Part shown: piece by piece, positions 7,537 to 15,440 of the stretch
Position numbering within the stretch: position 1 is the first letter of the stretch
Layout: each line of letters starts with the position of its first letter
NCBI GenBank assembly: GCA_021795355.1
Contig: JAJYPL010000013.1
Coordinates: forward strand, 1-34,315
Origin: a bacterium
GTDB lineage: Bacteria > SZUA-79 > Acidulodesulfobacterales > Acidulodesulfobacteraceae
Reading direction: 5' to 3'
DNA: 34,315 nucleotides
The notes under the pieces: model-generated
What the model saw: the letters and a program-made list of their open reading frames with translations, nothing else
What the model was told of the DNA's origin: nothing
Databases searched by the model: none
Made by a program: the position numbers and the translations under genes

Positions 7537-9237
7537 TTATGCACAGCAGCTAAGTTTGCTTACGTCTTTGGTAAAAGTCTGCGCCGCCAATTTAAGTCCT
7601 TCCGCCATAGTCGGATAGACCCCTATCTCTTCCCCTATCTGCTGAATATTATAACCGTTTTGAAGATAGACGCTTGCCTGCTGAATCGTTTCCGACGAGT
7701 TGTGAGCAACCATATGGACGCCTAAAACCCTGCCGGTTTTTTTATCGGCTATCATCTTTATAACACCGTCGGTTTTAAAAATAGACCTTGCTTTTGGAAC
7801 GTATTCCACCGGAAAAACGGTTTTTATTACGTCGTAACCTTTTTTGACGGCGGCTTCTTCGGTCAACCCGACGGACGATACTTCCGGATCCGTAAATATC
7901 GTATGTGCGACTGCGGAATAATCGACTTTTAAATGTTTCATGTGCAACATATTTTCCGCGGCAATTTTGCCGTCGTAAGCCGCGGTCGTAACAAGCCTCG
8001 TTAAACCCGTAACGTCGCCGCAGGCATATATATCGGGATTAGCTGTTTTTAATTCATCGTCCGCCTTTACGAAGCCGTCTTCGTCGGTTTCCACGCCTAC
8101 CGCTTCTAAATTTAAACCTTCGGTATTGCCTATAACTCCCGTAGCCATTAAAAATTCATCAAAACTTACAGTTTTTATGCCTGTTTCCGTTTTAATTTCG
8201 GCAAACTTTTTTCCGTTCTCTTTATAAAGCCTATTAATTTTTGAATTAAGTAAAAACTCTATGCCTTCCTTTTTTAAAATTTCTATAAGCGATTCCGAAA
8301 TTTCAGGCTCTTCGTTAAGCAAAATTCTTCCCGAACGCCCTATCACGGCAACTTTTGAACCGAACCTTCTAAACATCTGGGCAAATTCGAGCGATACAGC
8401 CCTTGTACCGAGTATTAAAAGTGTTTCCGGCAGATAATCAAGTTTTAAAATTTCTTCATTTGTAATATAACCCGCATCCTCTAATCCTTCGATATTTATT
8501 ATTTGGTTTTTTGAACCTGTAGCTATAATAAACTTTTCGGAAGTAATGTTAAAAGATTCTTTATTTTTATCGTTGGGAACAACTTTTACCGAATTTTTTG
8601 ACGCAAAACTTCCTCTGCCTTCTATAAAAGTAATATTGCCGTAACCCTTTAATACGTTATAATATTTCATTTCTCTAAGACTGTCAAGGAGTTCGGTTTT
8701 CACTTTTATAAGTTCTTTTACGTCGATACGCGCCTGTTTTGTTTCTATGCCTTTAAATTTATTGCTCAACGGCTCGTAATATATTCTGGCAGCTTCCAAA
8801 AGATGTTTCGACGGAACGCATCCTCTGTTAAGGCATGTGCCTCCTATAATCCAGTTTTCTATCACGCAAACTTTTTTACCTTCGTCGGCAAATTTAATAG
8901 CGGCGGAAAAAGCCGCAGAACCTCCGCCGATTACTATTAAATCGTAATCGTAATTATGTTTTTTTTCGGCAGCATTGCCGGTTTCCGTTCCGCTTTTTTC
9001 TAGTTCGGTTTCCGAAACATTAACGGTTTCATGCGATAAAGGTTTATATCCTGCATTTTCTATGCTTTTCTTAATATCTTCGACTTTTATATCGTCTGCC
9101 GCTAAAATTAAACTTTCTTTTTTAGCTAAAGACGTATCTACTTTAACAACCCCCTTTACTTTATTTACCGCTTTATTTAAAGACGTAACGCAGTGTTCGC
9201 AGGTCATACCATCGACGTTAATTTTAATCTTTTTCAT
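7537..9237 (-). CDS. merA: Mercuric reductase with N-terminal heavy-metal domain
   Basis: This cytoplasmic flavoprotein reduces Hg(II) to volatile Hg(0) with NAD(P)H. Three features identify it among disulfide oxidoreductases: an N-terminal HMA domain with GMTCEHC (Cys13, Cys16), the redox pair GGTCLNRGCVPSK (Cys135, Cys140) after the FAD-binding GGGSAA motif (about 104-109), and the vicinal C-terminal cysteine pair CCA at residues 564-566 that receives Hg(II). A second dinucleotide-binding region and IYACGDVTG (FAD site) follow the normal order. The length of 566 fits MerA. A GGGAG ribosome binding site precedes the ATG. It stands alone: no merR, merT, merP or merB is visible in the window, although the promoter is MerR-like. 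A MITE-like repeat abuts the stop codon. Confidence 0.94.
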   Translation of the reverse strand: MKKIKINVDGMTCEHCVTSLNKAVNKVKGVVKVDTSLAKKESLILAADDIKVEDIKKSIENAGYKPLSHETVNVSETELEKSGTETGNAAEKKHNYDYDLIVIGGGSAAFSAAIKFADEGKKVCVIENWIIGGTCLNRGCVPSKHLLEAARIYYEPLSNKFKGIETKQARIDVKELIKVKTELLDSLREMKYYNVLKGYGNITFIEGRGSFASKNSVKVVPNDKNKESFNITSEKFIIATGSKNQIINIEGLEDAGYITNEEILKLDYLPETLLILGTRAVSLEFAQMFRRFGSKVAVIGRSGRILLNEEPEISESLIEILKKEGIEFLLNSKINRLYKENGKKFAEIKTETGIKTVSFDEFLMATGVIGNTEGLNLEAVGVETDEDGFVKADDELKTANPDIYACGDVTGLTRLVTTAAYDGKIAAENMLHMKHLKVDYSAVAHTIFTDPEVSSVGLTEEAAVKKGYDVIKTVFPVEYVPKARSIFKTDGVIKMIADKKTGRVLGVHMVAHNSSETIQQASVYLQNGYNIQQIGEEIGVYPTMAEGLKLAAQTFTKDVSKLSCCA

Positions 9238-9257
9238 GTTTTTCTCCCGTATTTATA

Positions 9258-9283
9258 ATGTTCGCAATAAATGTTGCGAACAT
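9258..9283. promoter_or_regulatory. Inverted repeat in the merA leader
   Basis: Exact 10-base arms ATGTTCGCAA (9258-9267) and TTGCGAACAT (9274-9283) flank a 6-base spacer between the MerR-type promoter and the merA start. It could be an operator for a second regulator (an ArsR-type dyad, for example) or an mRNA stem-loop. Nothing in the window says which. Confidence 0.5.
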
Positions 9284-9312
9284 ATGTTATTAATAATAAA
9301 CTCAATATTTAT

Positions 9313-9344
9313 ATTTTACACCTTATACCTTGGTATAAGGTCAA
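9313..9344 (-). promoter_or_regulatory. MerR-type promoter and operator for merA
   Basis: Read on the minus strand there is a TTGACC -35 (9344-9339) and a TAAAAT -10 (9318-9313), with a 20-base spacer. The spacer is filled by a dyad with 10-base arms (ACCTTATACC at 9320-9329 and GGTATAAGGT at 9332-9341). An over-long spacer bearing a dyad is the hallmark of promoters activated by MerR-family regulators, which twist the DNA when metal binds. The cognate regulator gene is not in the window. Confidence 0.8.
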
Positions 9345-9395
9345 GATTTTTTTAATATAAATATATGATAAAATAGATAACAAAAAATATAAAGA

Positions 9396-9531
9396 CTGCG
9401 ATAGCCGCAGTTTTAGGCATAATATTTTTAAATGAAAAATATCTTTAAATTTTTTCATTTCAACTATTTTAATATTAGACGGTATAATACTTGTAATACT
9501 TAAAGAAAAAAGCGGAAGTAAAAGAAAAGAC
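9396..9531 (+). pseudogene. Decayed 3' fragment of an EamA/DMT transporter gene
   Basis: About 136 bases match the 3' end of the intact transporter gene at about 12889-13028 on the same strand, including a long identical run TTTAGGCATAATATTTTTAA and later GGTATAATACTTGTAATACT. Base changes and small indels (around 9437 and near the end) break the frame. It has no start and corresponds to roughly the last 45-50 residues of the transporter. It is a relic of a duplication or of a recombination event that left one partial copy on each side of the UbiB-family gene. Confidence 0.8.
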
Positions 9532-9670
9532 TATTTTAAGATAAGGTATTATATAGATTTATATCTGATGATCTTAACTCCAAATACCGGAATCCGCTGT
9601 TGTGAAAACCTGTGATGCATAATGAAAATGAAGGGATATTTGAGAAAATTCTATCCTCCATTTGGGCTAA

Positions 9671-11383
9671 TCAATATTTGCCGGACACAATTATGCTAAT
9701 AACGAGCCACAACCCCAATATTACAGCTACAATATAGCCGATAATCCCAAGTGTTTGGATAAGAGAGCCGTGGCTTGCCGAGGCAGAATTCATCAAATAG
9801 GATGAGCCTATTATCAGCGCCGCAATAATAAGGCTAAAAGAAATTCTGCTTGAGGTTTTATTCAAACTATTTGAAAGTGTTTCAATATCAGGTGTCCTTA
9901 TCTCTATTCTAACCAAATCTCTGGCAAACTTGTCAAGGATATTTTTTAATTGTTTGGGGAAAATATTAACAAGTTCCCAAAAATCGTAATAATTTTCTTT
10001 AAATCGCTTTAATCGGCATGTTTCCAATAACTGTTTTTTAGCTGCATTTTTTGAATATTTTAAACCTGCGTCAATAAGGTTAAAATCCGGATCAAGGTCT
10101 TTTATTAATGCTTCCAAAAGAATTAGCGTCTTATTTATAAGAAATAAATCCGGCGGGATTTTAATTTTAAATTTGCCGAATATCTCTGAAACTTTAGAAA
10201 TGTAAGCGCTTAAATCTATTTCCTTCAGGGATTTACCATAATATGGACTTAAAAAATCGCTTAGTTGTTTAGTAAATTCTTCTTTGAACTCGTTAAAGTC
10301 TCCAATATTGGAATCAAAAAACCCAAGATTTACATACTGATTTACTAATTTTCTGAAATCTTTCGTTATGAGCCCTTCAAATGTATTCATTACGCTTGTA
10401 ATAGCTGTTCTGTCAATTTTTCCCACTATGCCAAAGTCAAGAAATGCTATTTTACCGTCATCCATTATGAGTATATTGGCGGGATGCGGATCTGCATGGA
10501 AAAACCCGTCTTCAAGCATCTGTTTAAAATAGGCATTAGCTATTTTTTCCGCCGTCAGCTTTTTGAAAGCGGGGGACAGTTTTTGTAAATCTGCGTCGTT
10601 AATCCTTTTGCCCTCTAAAAGTTCAATAACTAATATTTTTCTTGTTGTATATTCCTGATAAATTTTTGGAATACGCACGTCGCTGCTATTTTTAAAATGT
10701 TCTCCAAAAGTTATGCAGTTATAAGCCTCGATATTAAAATCAAGCTCTTTGCGTATAGCTTTTGAAAATTCATTCACTATGCCCGCCGGATTAAACATCC
10801 TTGACTCTGGAATAAATTTTTCAATCAAAGGGGCGAGGAAAGAAAGAACCGAGATGTCGGATTCTATAGTTCTGCCGATGTTGGGTTTTCTTACTTTTAC
10901 GACGACCTCTTTGCCATTCTTTAAAACAGCTTTGTGAACTTGGGCAATTGAAGCCACGGCATGTGGAGATTTGTTGAACTTTTTAAAGATGCTCTCAATA
11001 TCTTTCCCTAATTCTTGAGTTACCACTGCTTTTATAGTGTTGTAATCAAGAGGAATCATCTCATCATGAAGTTTAAAAAATTCTTTTGAAAATTCAGGAG
11101 TGACCAGATCTGGCCTTGAAGATAGAATTTGCCCCAATTTTATAAAGGTGGTACCCAGTTCCTCAAATGCAAGCCTCAACCTTTTCTCAATAGGTTCGTC
11201 TATTTTTTTCTTTTTATTGCCTGTTATTATTTTAATTATAATACGCTCATGAAGCGGAATATATCGTTGCAGACTCAATCTTTCGGTCAGGTCGCCAAAT
11301 CCGTATTTTGATGCAATATAAAGTATTTGCCTTAATCTTTTAATATCTTCAAAGATTTTACGGGCTTTTTTATATGCAGGCAT
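9671..11383 (-). CDS. UbiB/ABC1 (AarF)-family atypical kinase, membrane anchored
   Basis: This 570-residue protein belongs to the UbiB/ABC1/ADCK family of protein-kinase-like ATPases, linked to ubiquinone and isoprenoid-lipid metabolism. The family signature KxGQ is present as KLGQ (82-85), followed by the SIAQVH loop (145-150), an invariant-type lysine in VVKV (about 163), the KELDFN ExD motif (212-217), the catalytic-loop HADPHPANIL (296-305) and the metal-binding LDFG (315-318). Two hydrophobic segments at the C-terminus (about 505-565) anchor it, as in bacterial UbiB. An AAGGAA ribosome binding site precedes the ATG. No other quinone-synthesis genes are nearby. It is the only long gene between the decayed and the intact transporter copies, so it may sit on a transferred or rearranged segment. 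Its exact substrate is unknown. Confidence 0.9.
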   Translation of the reverse strand: MPAYKKARKIFEDIKRLRQILYIASKYGFGDLTERLSLQRYIPLHERIIIKIITGNKKKKIDEPIEKRLRLAFEELGTTFIKLGQILSSRPDLVTPEFSKEFFKLHDEMIPLDYNTIKAVVTQELGKDIESIFKKFNKSPHAVASIAQVHKAVLKNGKEVVVKVRKPNIGRTIESDISVLSFLAPLIEKFIPESRMFNPAGIVNEFSKAIRKELDFNIEAYNCITFGEHFKNSSDVRIPKIYQEYTTRKILVIELLEGKRINDADLQKLSPAFKKLTAEKIANAYFKQMLEDGFFHADPHPANILIMDDGKIAFLDFGIVGKIDRTAITSVMNTFEGLITKDFRKLVNQYVNLGFFDSNIGDFNEFKEEFTKQLSDFLSPYYGKSLKEIDLSAYISKVSEIFGKFKIKIPPDLFLINKTLILLEALIKDLDPDFNLIDAGLKYSKNAAKKQLLETCRLKRFKENYYDFWELVNIFPKQLKNILDKFARDLVRIEIRTPDIETLSNSLNKTSSRISFSLIIAALIIGSSYLMNSASASHGSLIQTLGIIGYIVAVILGLWLVISIIVSGKY

Positions 11384-11866
11384 TTTGAAATTCCTTTTAA
11401 TTGATTTCTTTTGATCTTATAATGGAGGTTAAAATAATACAACACATTTAATTCTCCTGCGAATAATCAAAGTATAATTTAAGTAATATTCTTATGTGCA
11501 GCCGCGAACGACTCACGATTGAAAATATCCGTGCAATCGGCAATATATATCGTTTTCTTTATGAATAATTGCCGTATATATTTTAGCGGATATATAGCAT
11601 AAACAGACCTCTTATTATATTTGATTATAACATAAATTTATTAGCATTTTATGCTATTTATCTGTTTTTTTATAATTAAAATTAAATTTCCTCTGTATCC
11701 TTGCCAACTTTTTACTGCTGCTGCGGTTAAAATTTCTTTACAGAAAACAAAAGATAAAATACATTCCTTAAACCACCGTCAGAAACTTGAAAACCACCCT
11801 CAAGTTATTGTAAAATATAGGTATCAGACAAATATCAACAATAACCCAAAAGGCGGCTTATAATAT

Positions 11867-11885
11867 ATTAGACAATGTGTCTAAT
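11867..11885. promoter_or_regulatory. Palindrome of the TetR-operator type
   Basis: ATTAGACA and TGTCTAAT form perfect 8-base arms around ATG. Short palindromes with TAGACA/TGTCTA half-sites are common operators of TetR-family repressors. It lies about 75 bases before the -35 of the transporter promoter. No regulator gene is adjacent, so the role is inferred from form only. Confidence 0.45.
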
Positions 11886-11941
11886 GAGTTTATCACTAAA
11901 ACTAATGGGCAACGAAAAAATTACATCATTATTTCAATAAC

Positions 11942-11986
11942 TTGACAAACTTTTTTTTAAATATTAAAATACAAACCAGTCGGTAT
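11942..11986 (+). promoter_or_regulatory. Strong promoter with overlapping operator-like dyad before the DMT transporter
   Basis: A consensus TTGACA -35 (11942-11947) and a TAAAAT -10 (11965-11970) are separated by 17 bases. A symmetric 18-base site follows immediately (11969-11986, pattern ATAC-N2-AC-N2-GT-N2-GTAT, with core ACCAGTCGGT). That core resembles many TetR-family operators. Its position over the start of transcription fits repression. The leader to the gene start is about 125 bases. Confidence 0.6.
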
Positions 11987-12104
11987 CTTAATTATTAAAT
12001 TTAAAATTTCAACATTTTTGATTAATTGAAATTTATATAAATAAAAATAAGCATATTAAATTAAATAATCGCATAGAAGGATTTAAGGCGTTAAGATCAA
12101 AAGC

Positions 12105-13061
12105 ATGAATAAATCAAATAAATTAAATTATATATGGATTGCTTTCTTGACTTTTTCCACAATCTTTGGATTTGCGGTAAACTCTTTACTTGCAAGAGTT
12201 GCTCTGCAGAATAACATAATAAGTCCATTATCTTATAGTTTGCTGCGTCTTGGAAGCGGAGCGTTAGTGCTTTTTCTAATAATTTCTTATAAAAAAATTA
12301 AACTTCCAAAGCCCAATTATTTATCTGCATTTGCATTATTTGTATATGCATTTTGTTTTTCAATCGGTTATATTGAAGTAGGTGTTGCTGTGGGAGCGCT
12401 TTTGGTGTTTTCCGCAGTCCAATTCACAATAATAGGAGATGCAATATTAATTCACAAAGAAAAGCTTTTTTTGTTTCAGTGGTTAGGCGTCTTACTTTCA
12501 ATGGGAGGTTTTGTTCTGCTTGTATATAAAGGATTGTCCGTTCCCAAAAATTTTATTGGGTATTTTGGGGCTGTTATGATGATTATTTCTGGAATAGGCT
12601 GGGGAATTTATACGCTAAAAGGCAGATTTGAAAAACAATATTTATCAAGAACAGCTTCAAATTTCATCTATTCATTAATTTATTTAATTCCTTTTATTAT
12701 TATATTTGCGTTTTTTAAAGGCGGTTTTATTAATTGGCGGTATATTAAAGAACCCTATGTTTATTTAAATCCTATAATTATGGGTATTTTATCAGGAGCA
12801 ATATTTTCAGCGCTATTTTATATGTTATGGTATAAGGTAGTAACAAAATTATCCCGCGTTTTATCATCGTCCGTTCAATTATTAACGCCTGCGATAGCAG
12901 CGGCTTTAGGCATAATATTTTTAAATGAAAAAATATCGTTTAATTTTTTCATTTCGGCTATTTTAATATTAGGCGGTATAATACTTGTAATACTTAAAGA
13001 AAAAACAGCGGAAGCAAAAGAAGAGATAATTGAAGATTTAGAAGAAACATTTGATAAATAA
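12105..13061 (+). CDS. EamA-domain DMT-superfamily transporter
   Basis: This is a 318-residue inner-membrane protein with about ten hydrophobic segments arranged as two EamA repeats (about 13-145 and 157-296), the layout of the drug/metabolite transporter superfamily. The second repeat ends with the usual LTPAIAAALGIIFLNEKISF motif, and a charged, acidic tail (EEIIEDLEETFDK) closes the protein. A purine-rich stretch (GAAGGATTTAAGG) lies upstream of the ATG, though its spacing is longer than ideal. It is preceded by its own promoter and operator-like site, and a decayed duplicate of its 3' end lies at 9396-9531. It converges with the hyf-like operon. Substrate unknown; family members export amino acids, metabolites or drugs. 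Confidence 0.87.
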   Translation: MNKSNKLNYIWIAFLTFSTIFGFAVNSLLARVALQNNIISPLSYSLLRLGSGALVLFLIISYKKIKLPKPNYLSAFALFVYAFCFSIGYIEVGVAVGALLVFSAVQFTIIGDAILIHKEKLFLFQWLGVLLSMGGFVLLVYKGLSVPKNFIGYFGAVMMIISGIGWGIYTLKGRFEKQYLSRTASNFIYSLIYLIPFIIIFAFFKGGFINWRYIKEPYVYLNPIIMGILSGAIFSALFYMLWYKVVTKLSRVLSSSVQLLTPAIAAALGIIFLNEKISFNFFISAILILGGIILVILKEKTAEAKEEIIEDLEETFDK

Positions 13062-13233
13062 ACAAATAATAAAAGACAATTTCAATAGCAATAGGCACAA
13101 GCCTTTTAATTGACGTTATAGTCTCATTTTCGGTAAAGGCGGCGTATGCTTTTAAAAATAGAGTTAATTATCGTATCTGAATGCCACAAATATACGAGCG
13201 GCAGCAGACGCACAGCTCGGCGCATATATTTCA

Positions 13234-13758
13234 TCAGCATGCCGCAGAGGCTTTTACAATATCCATGAATTTTAAAAATGCCGATACTACCGCTTCGGGC
13301 TCCGGCGGGCATCCTTTGACGTGAATTACGGCGTTTAAATATTTTGAAACCGGTCCGCATACGGAATAAGAATCTTTAAAAGGTCCGCCGGTTTCAGTAC
13401 AGTCGCCTGCGGTAATAACAAACTTAGGCGAAGGAATGTTCTCGTATGTCTTTAAAAGGGGATTAAGCATATTTCTGGTTAAGCATCCAGTTACTATAAG
13501 AACATCCGCATGCTTCGGGGATGCGACAAACTTTACGCCGAATCTTTCCAAATCGTAATAAGGGTTTGAAAGCGCCGACAGTTCGGTTTCGCAGGCGTTG
13601 CAGGAGCCGCTGTCCACAAGCCTGACGAATAAACTTCTTCCGAATACTTTGTCAACAGAACGTTTTAATTCATCCCCTTTAATTAAAACCGATCCCGTTC
13701 CGCTTTCCGGAGCTATATCCTGCGTCTTATTTTTAAATAACAGTTTTTTTAAAAACAT
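13234..13758 (-). CDS. hyfI: NuoB/HyfI-like [4Fe-4S] subunit of a hydrogenase-4-related complex
   Basis: This 174-residue protein is the small electron-transfer subunit that carries the N2-type [4Fe-4S] cluster next to the large HyfG-like subunit. The ligands are complete: CNAC (Cys53, Cys56), Cys120 in GDCTETGG and Cys150 in GCPPEP. Two extra cysteines (92, 134) are also present. A GGTGAT ribosome binding site lies about 8 bases before the ATG. It is the last gene of the run that starts with hyfB and is separated from hyfG by a MITE-like repeat, so expression may partly depend on read-through across that repeat. Intact cluster ligands together with a nickel-free HyfG partner indicate an electron-transfer role without hydrogen chemistry. 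Confidence 0.9.
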   Translation of the reverse strand: MFLKKLLFKNKTQDIAPESGTGSVLIKGDELKRSVDKVFGRSLFVRLVDSGSCNACETELSALSNPYYDLERFGVKFVASPKHADVLIVTGCLTRNMLNPLLKTYENIPSPKFVITAGDCTETGGPFKDSYSVCGPVSKYLNAVIHVKGCPPEPEAVVSAFLKFMDIVKASAAC

Positions 13759-13789
13759 ATATTATCACCGCCTATTCTATCGGAAAATG

Positions 13790-13903
13790 TGTCATTGCGA
13801 GGAGCAAAGCGACGAAGCAATCTCGCACTTCTATATTGTAAGTATAATAACGACTTAAGATTGCTTCCATCTTTTACTATTAAAAGATATGCTCGCAATG
13901 ACA
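13790..13903. repeat. MITE-like palindromic repeat, copy B
   Basis: Perfect 12-base terminal arms (TGTCATTGCGAG at 13790-13801, CTCGCAATGACA at 13892-13903) enclose a second perfect pair (GAAGCAATCT at 13814-13823, AGATTGCTTC at 13858-13867). The left part GTCATTGCGAGGAGCAAAGC and CGACGAAGCAATCTC belongs to the same family as copy A at 7424-7533. It occupies the gap between hyfG and hyfI and codes for nothing. Confidence 0.8.
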
Positions 13904-13934
13904 TTAATTAAATAACATAGTTTACTACCATAAA

Positions 13935-15440
13935 TCACATATCGTTTCCTGCGTATGAAAGGTTCAGGCTTTTATTTATCAAAGGAAAATCGGCAATTAT
14001 ATTTCCCAGCACGCCGTACTGAATGGACGGCCAAATCCTGAACGACGGATCGATATATTTAAGCCTGAAAATCTTACCTTTATCGTCCGCCATTATATAG
14101 AAAAAAGCGTTGCCTCTCGAAGTTTCCGAATTGCCTACCGCATAGTTGTAAGCTTCTGGCTTGCTTTCGAATGAAACGGCAATATTTCCTTCGGGCAGAT
14201 TGGACGATAAATCAGAAATTATTTTTTTTGAAAGATAAATTTCTTTAATTCTTAAAGCCGTTCTTGCAAAAACGTCTCCGCCGTCAAGAATATACGGCTT
14301 TAAATTTAGCCTGCCGTATATAAGATAAGGAAATTCCGCTCTGGTATCGCGCGGCAATTCCGACGCTCTTGCGCTTATGCCGCAAAGAGAAAGCTCTTCC
14401 GCCGTTTTCTTGTTAATTTTTCCGGTAAATTCAAGCCTGTCTAAAACTGAAGAAGAACTTAAAATAAATTCTTCAGAATCTTTTATGATATTTTCGACTT
14501 TCTTGAGCGTCTCTTCTATTGCCTTAAGTTTCGCAGAATCAAGGTCTAAATTGACGCCGCCCACGGTTAATGAATTGAACAAAAACCTATGCCCGCTTAA
14601 ATTTTTATTGAGCCTCATCAATTCTTCCTGAAGCCCAAACAGATTCTGCGCCGGCAGGGCAAATCCGATATCCATAAAAATCCACGCAACATCCCGCACA
14701 TAGTTCCACATCCTTTCAAGCTCTGCAAGAATTACTCTTATATATTTAGCCCTTTCCGTTATTTCGATATTTAAGATGCTTTCCGCGGCTTCAAGATAGC
14801 TTATTGCAATATTGACGCCGTTATCTCCTGAAATTTTTGAAATTATATCGAGTGTTTCCTTGAAATCTTTGCCTTCGCAAACTTTTTCAATGCCCCTGTG
14901 TTTCCAAAAATGCCTTATTTCAAGCTGTAAAACAGGCTCTCCCGCTAAAGAAAACCTGAAATGTCCTGGTTCTATAATTCCCGCGTGAACCGGTCCCACC
15001 AATACATTAAAAATGCCTTCCCCCAAAACCTCTTTAAATTTATACCCGCCGTATTTTTTCATTTCGGGAATTACGCCGTTATAATCTTTTCTCAAAGGAT
15101 GAACGGAGGAATCCCAGTTTTCGGGATAAAGCATTAAAGGCCTTAAGTCCGGGTGCCCTTCCGGTAAAAGTCCGAATAAATCGTATATTTCACGCTCGTA
15201 CATTTTTGCCGCAGGACATATTTTAGATATAGACCGAAAACTTTCATCGGTTTTTACGCAATATTCCTCTATGCCCTCCGTTCCTCCAAAAAAATATCTG
15301 ACGCTGAATTTAGAATTTAAAACTCTTTCGTCCGCCGCAACGATGCCGAGCAGATATTTTCCCGACGTTTTAAGATTTTCCGCCGAATTTGCAAAATCGT
15401 CAGATTCTATATCGTGTTTATCTATCATAATTTTATTCAT
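13935..15440 (-). CDS. hyfG: HyfG-like large subunit (NuoC-NuoD fusion) lacking nickel ligands
   Basis: This 501-residue protein is the NuoC+NuoD-type fusion typical of HycE/HyfG. The NuoC part (1-125) has the EREIYDLFGLLPEGHPDLRP signature (about 82-101). The NuoD part starts with GPVHAGIIEPGHFRF (149-163). Group 4 [NiFe] hydrogenases have CGxC near the start of this part and DPCxxC at the end. Here the first site reads ISGDNGVN (203-210) and the last residues read SLNLSYAGNDM (491-501), so all four nickel-ligating cysteines are missing. This matches the described Ehr (energy-converting hydrogenase-related) complexes. The start codon abuts the hyfF stop. What replaces hydrogen as substrate is unknown. 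Confidence 0.9.
   Translation of the reverse strand: MNKIMIDKHDIESDDFANSAENLKTSGKYLLGIVAADERVLNSKFSVRYFFGGTEGIEEYCVKTDESFRSISKICPAAKMYEREIYDLFGLLPEGHPDLRPLMLYPENWDSSVHPLRKDYNGVIPEMKKYGGYKFKEVLGEGIFNVLVGPVHAGIIEPGHFRFSLAGEPVLQLEIRHFWKHRGIEKVCEGKDFKETLDIISKISGDNGVNIAISYLEAAESILNIEITERAKYIRVILAELERMWNYVRDVAWIFMDIGFALPAQNLFGLQEELMRLNKNLSGHRFLFNSLTVGGVNLDLDSAKLKAIEETLKKVENIIKDSEEFILSSSSVLDRLEFTGKINKKTAEELSLCGISARASELPRDTRAEFPYLIYGRLNLKPYILDGGDVFARTALRIKEIYLSKKIISDLSSNLPEGNIAVSFESKPEAYNYAVGNSETSRGNAFFYIMADDKGKIFRLKYIDPSFRIWPSIQYGVLGNIIADFPLINKSLNLSYAGNDM

Larger units (their letters stand above)
11384..12104. other. Long non-coding stretch with palindromes and a promoter
   Basis: I see no convincing gene in these 721 bases. 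An open frame at 11651-11863 has no ribosome binding site and no recognisable content. Elements seen are an imperfect inverted repeat with CGGCAAT/ATTGCCG arms near 11538-11574, an 8-base-arm palindrome at 11867-11885 and a strong promoter with a TetR-operator-like dyad at 11942-11986. This may be the remains of a lost regulator gene, but no protein relic can be recognised. Confidence 0.5.

Noticed and set aside
9276-9290. LexA-like site (CGAACATATGTT) near the merA leader dyad
   Set aside because: The last two bases of the CGAAC-N4-GTTCG form do not match, and merA is not a usual SOS gene; the exact dyad at 9258-9283 explains the similarity.
11651-11863. 70-codon open frame in the long non-coding stretch
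   Set aside because: No ribosome binding site, no recognisable domain, unusual composition; most likely chance.
13062-13233. Intrinsic terminator between the convergent DMT transporter and hyfI genes
   Set aside because: GCGGCA/TGCCGC segments are far apart, and no stem followed by a T run was found on either strand.
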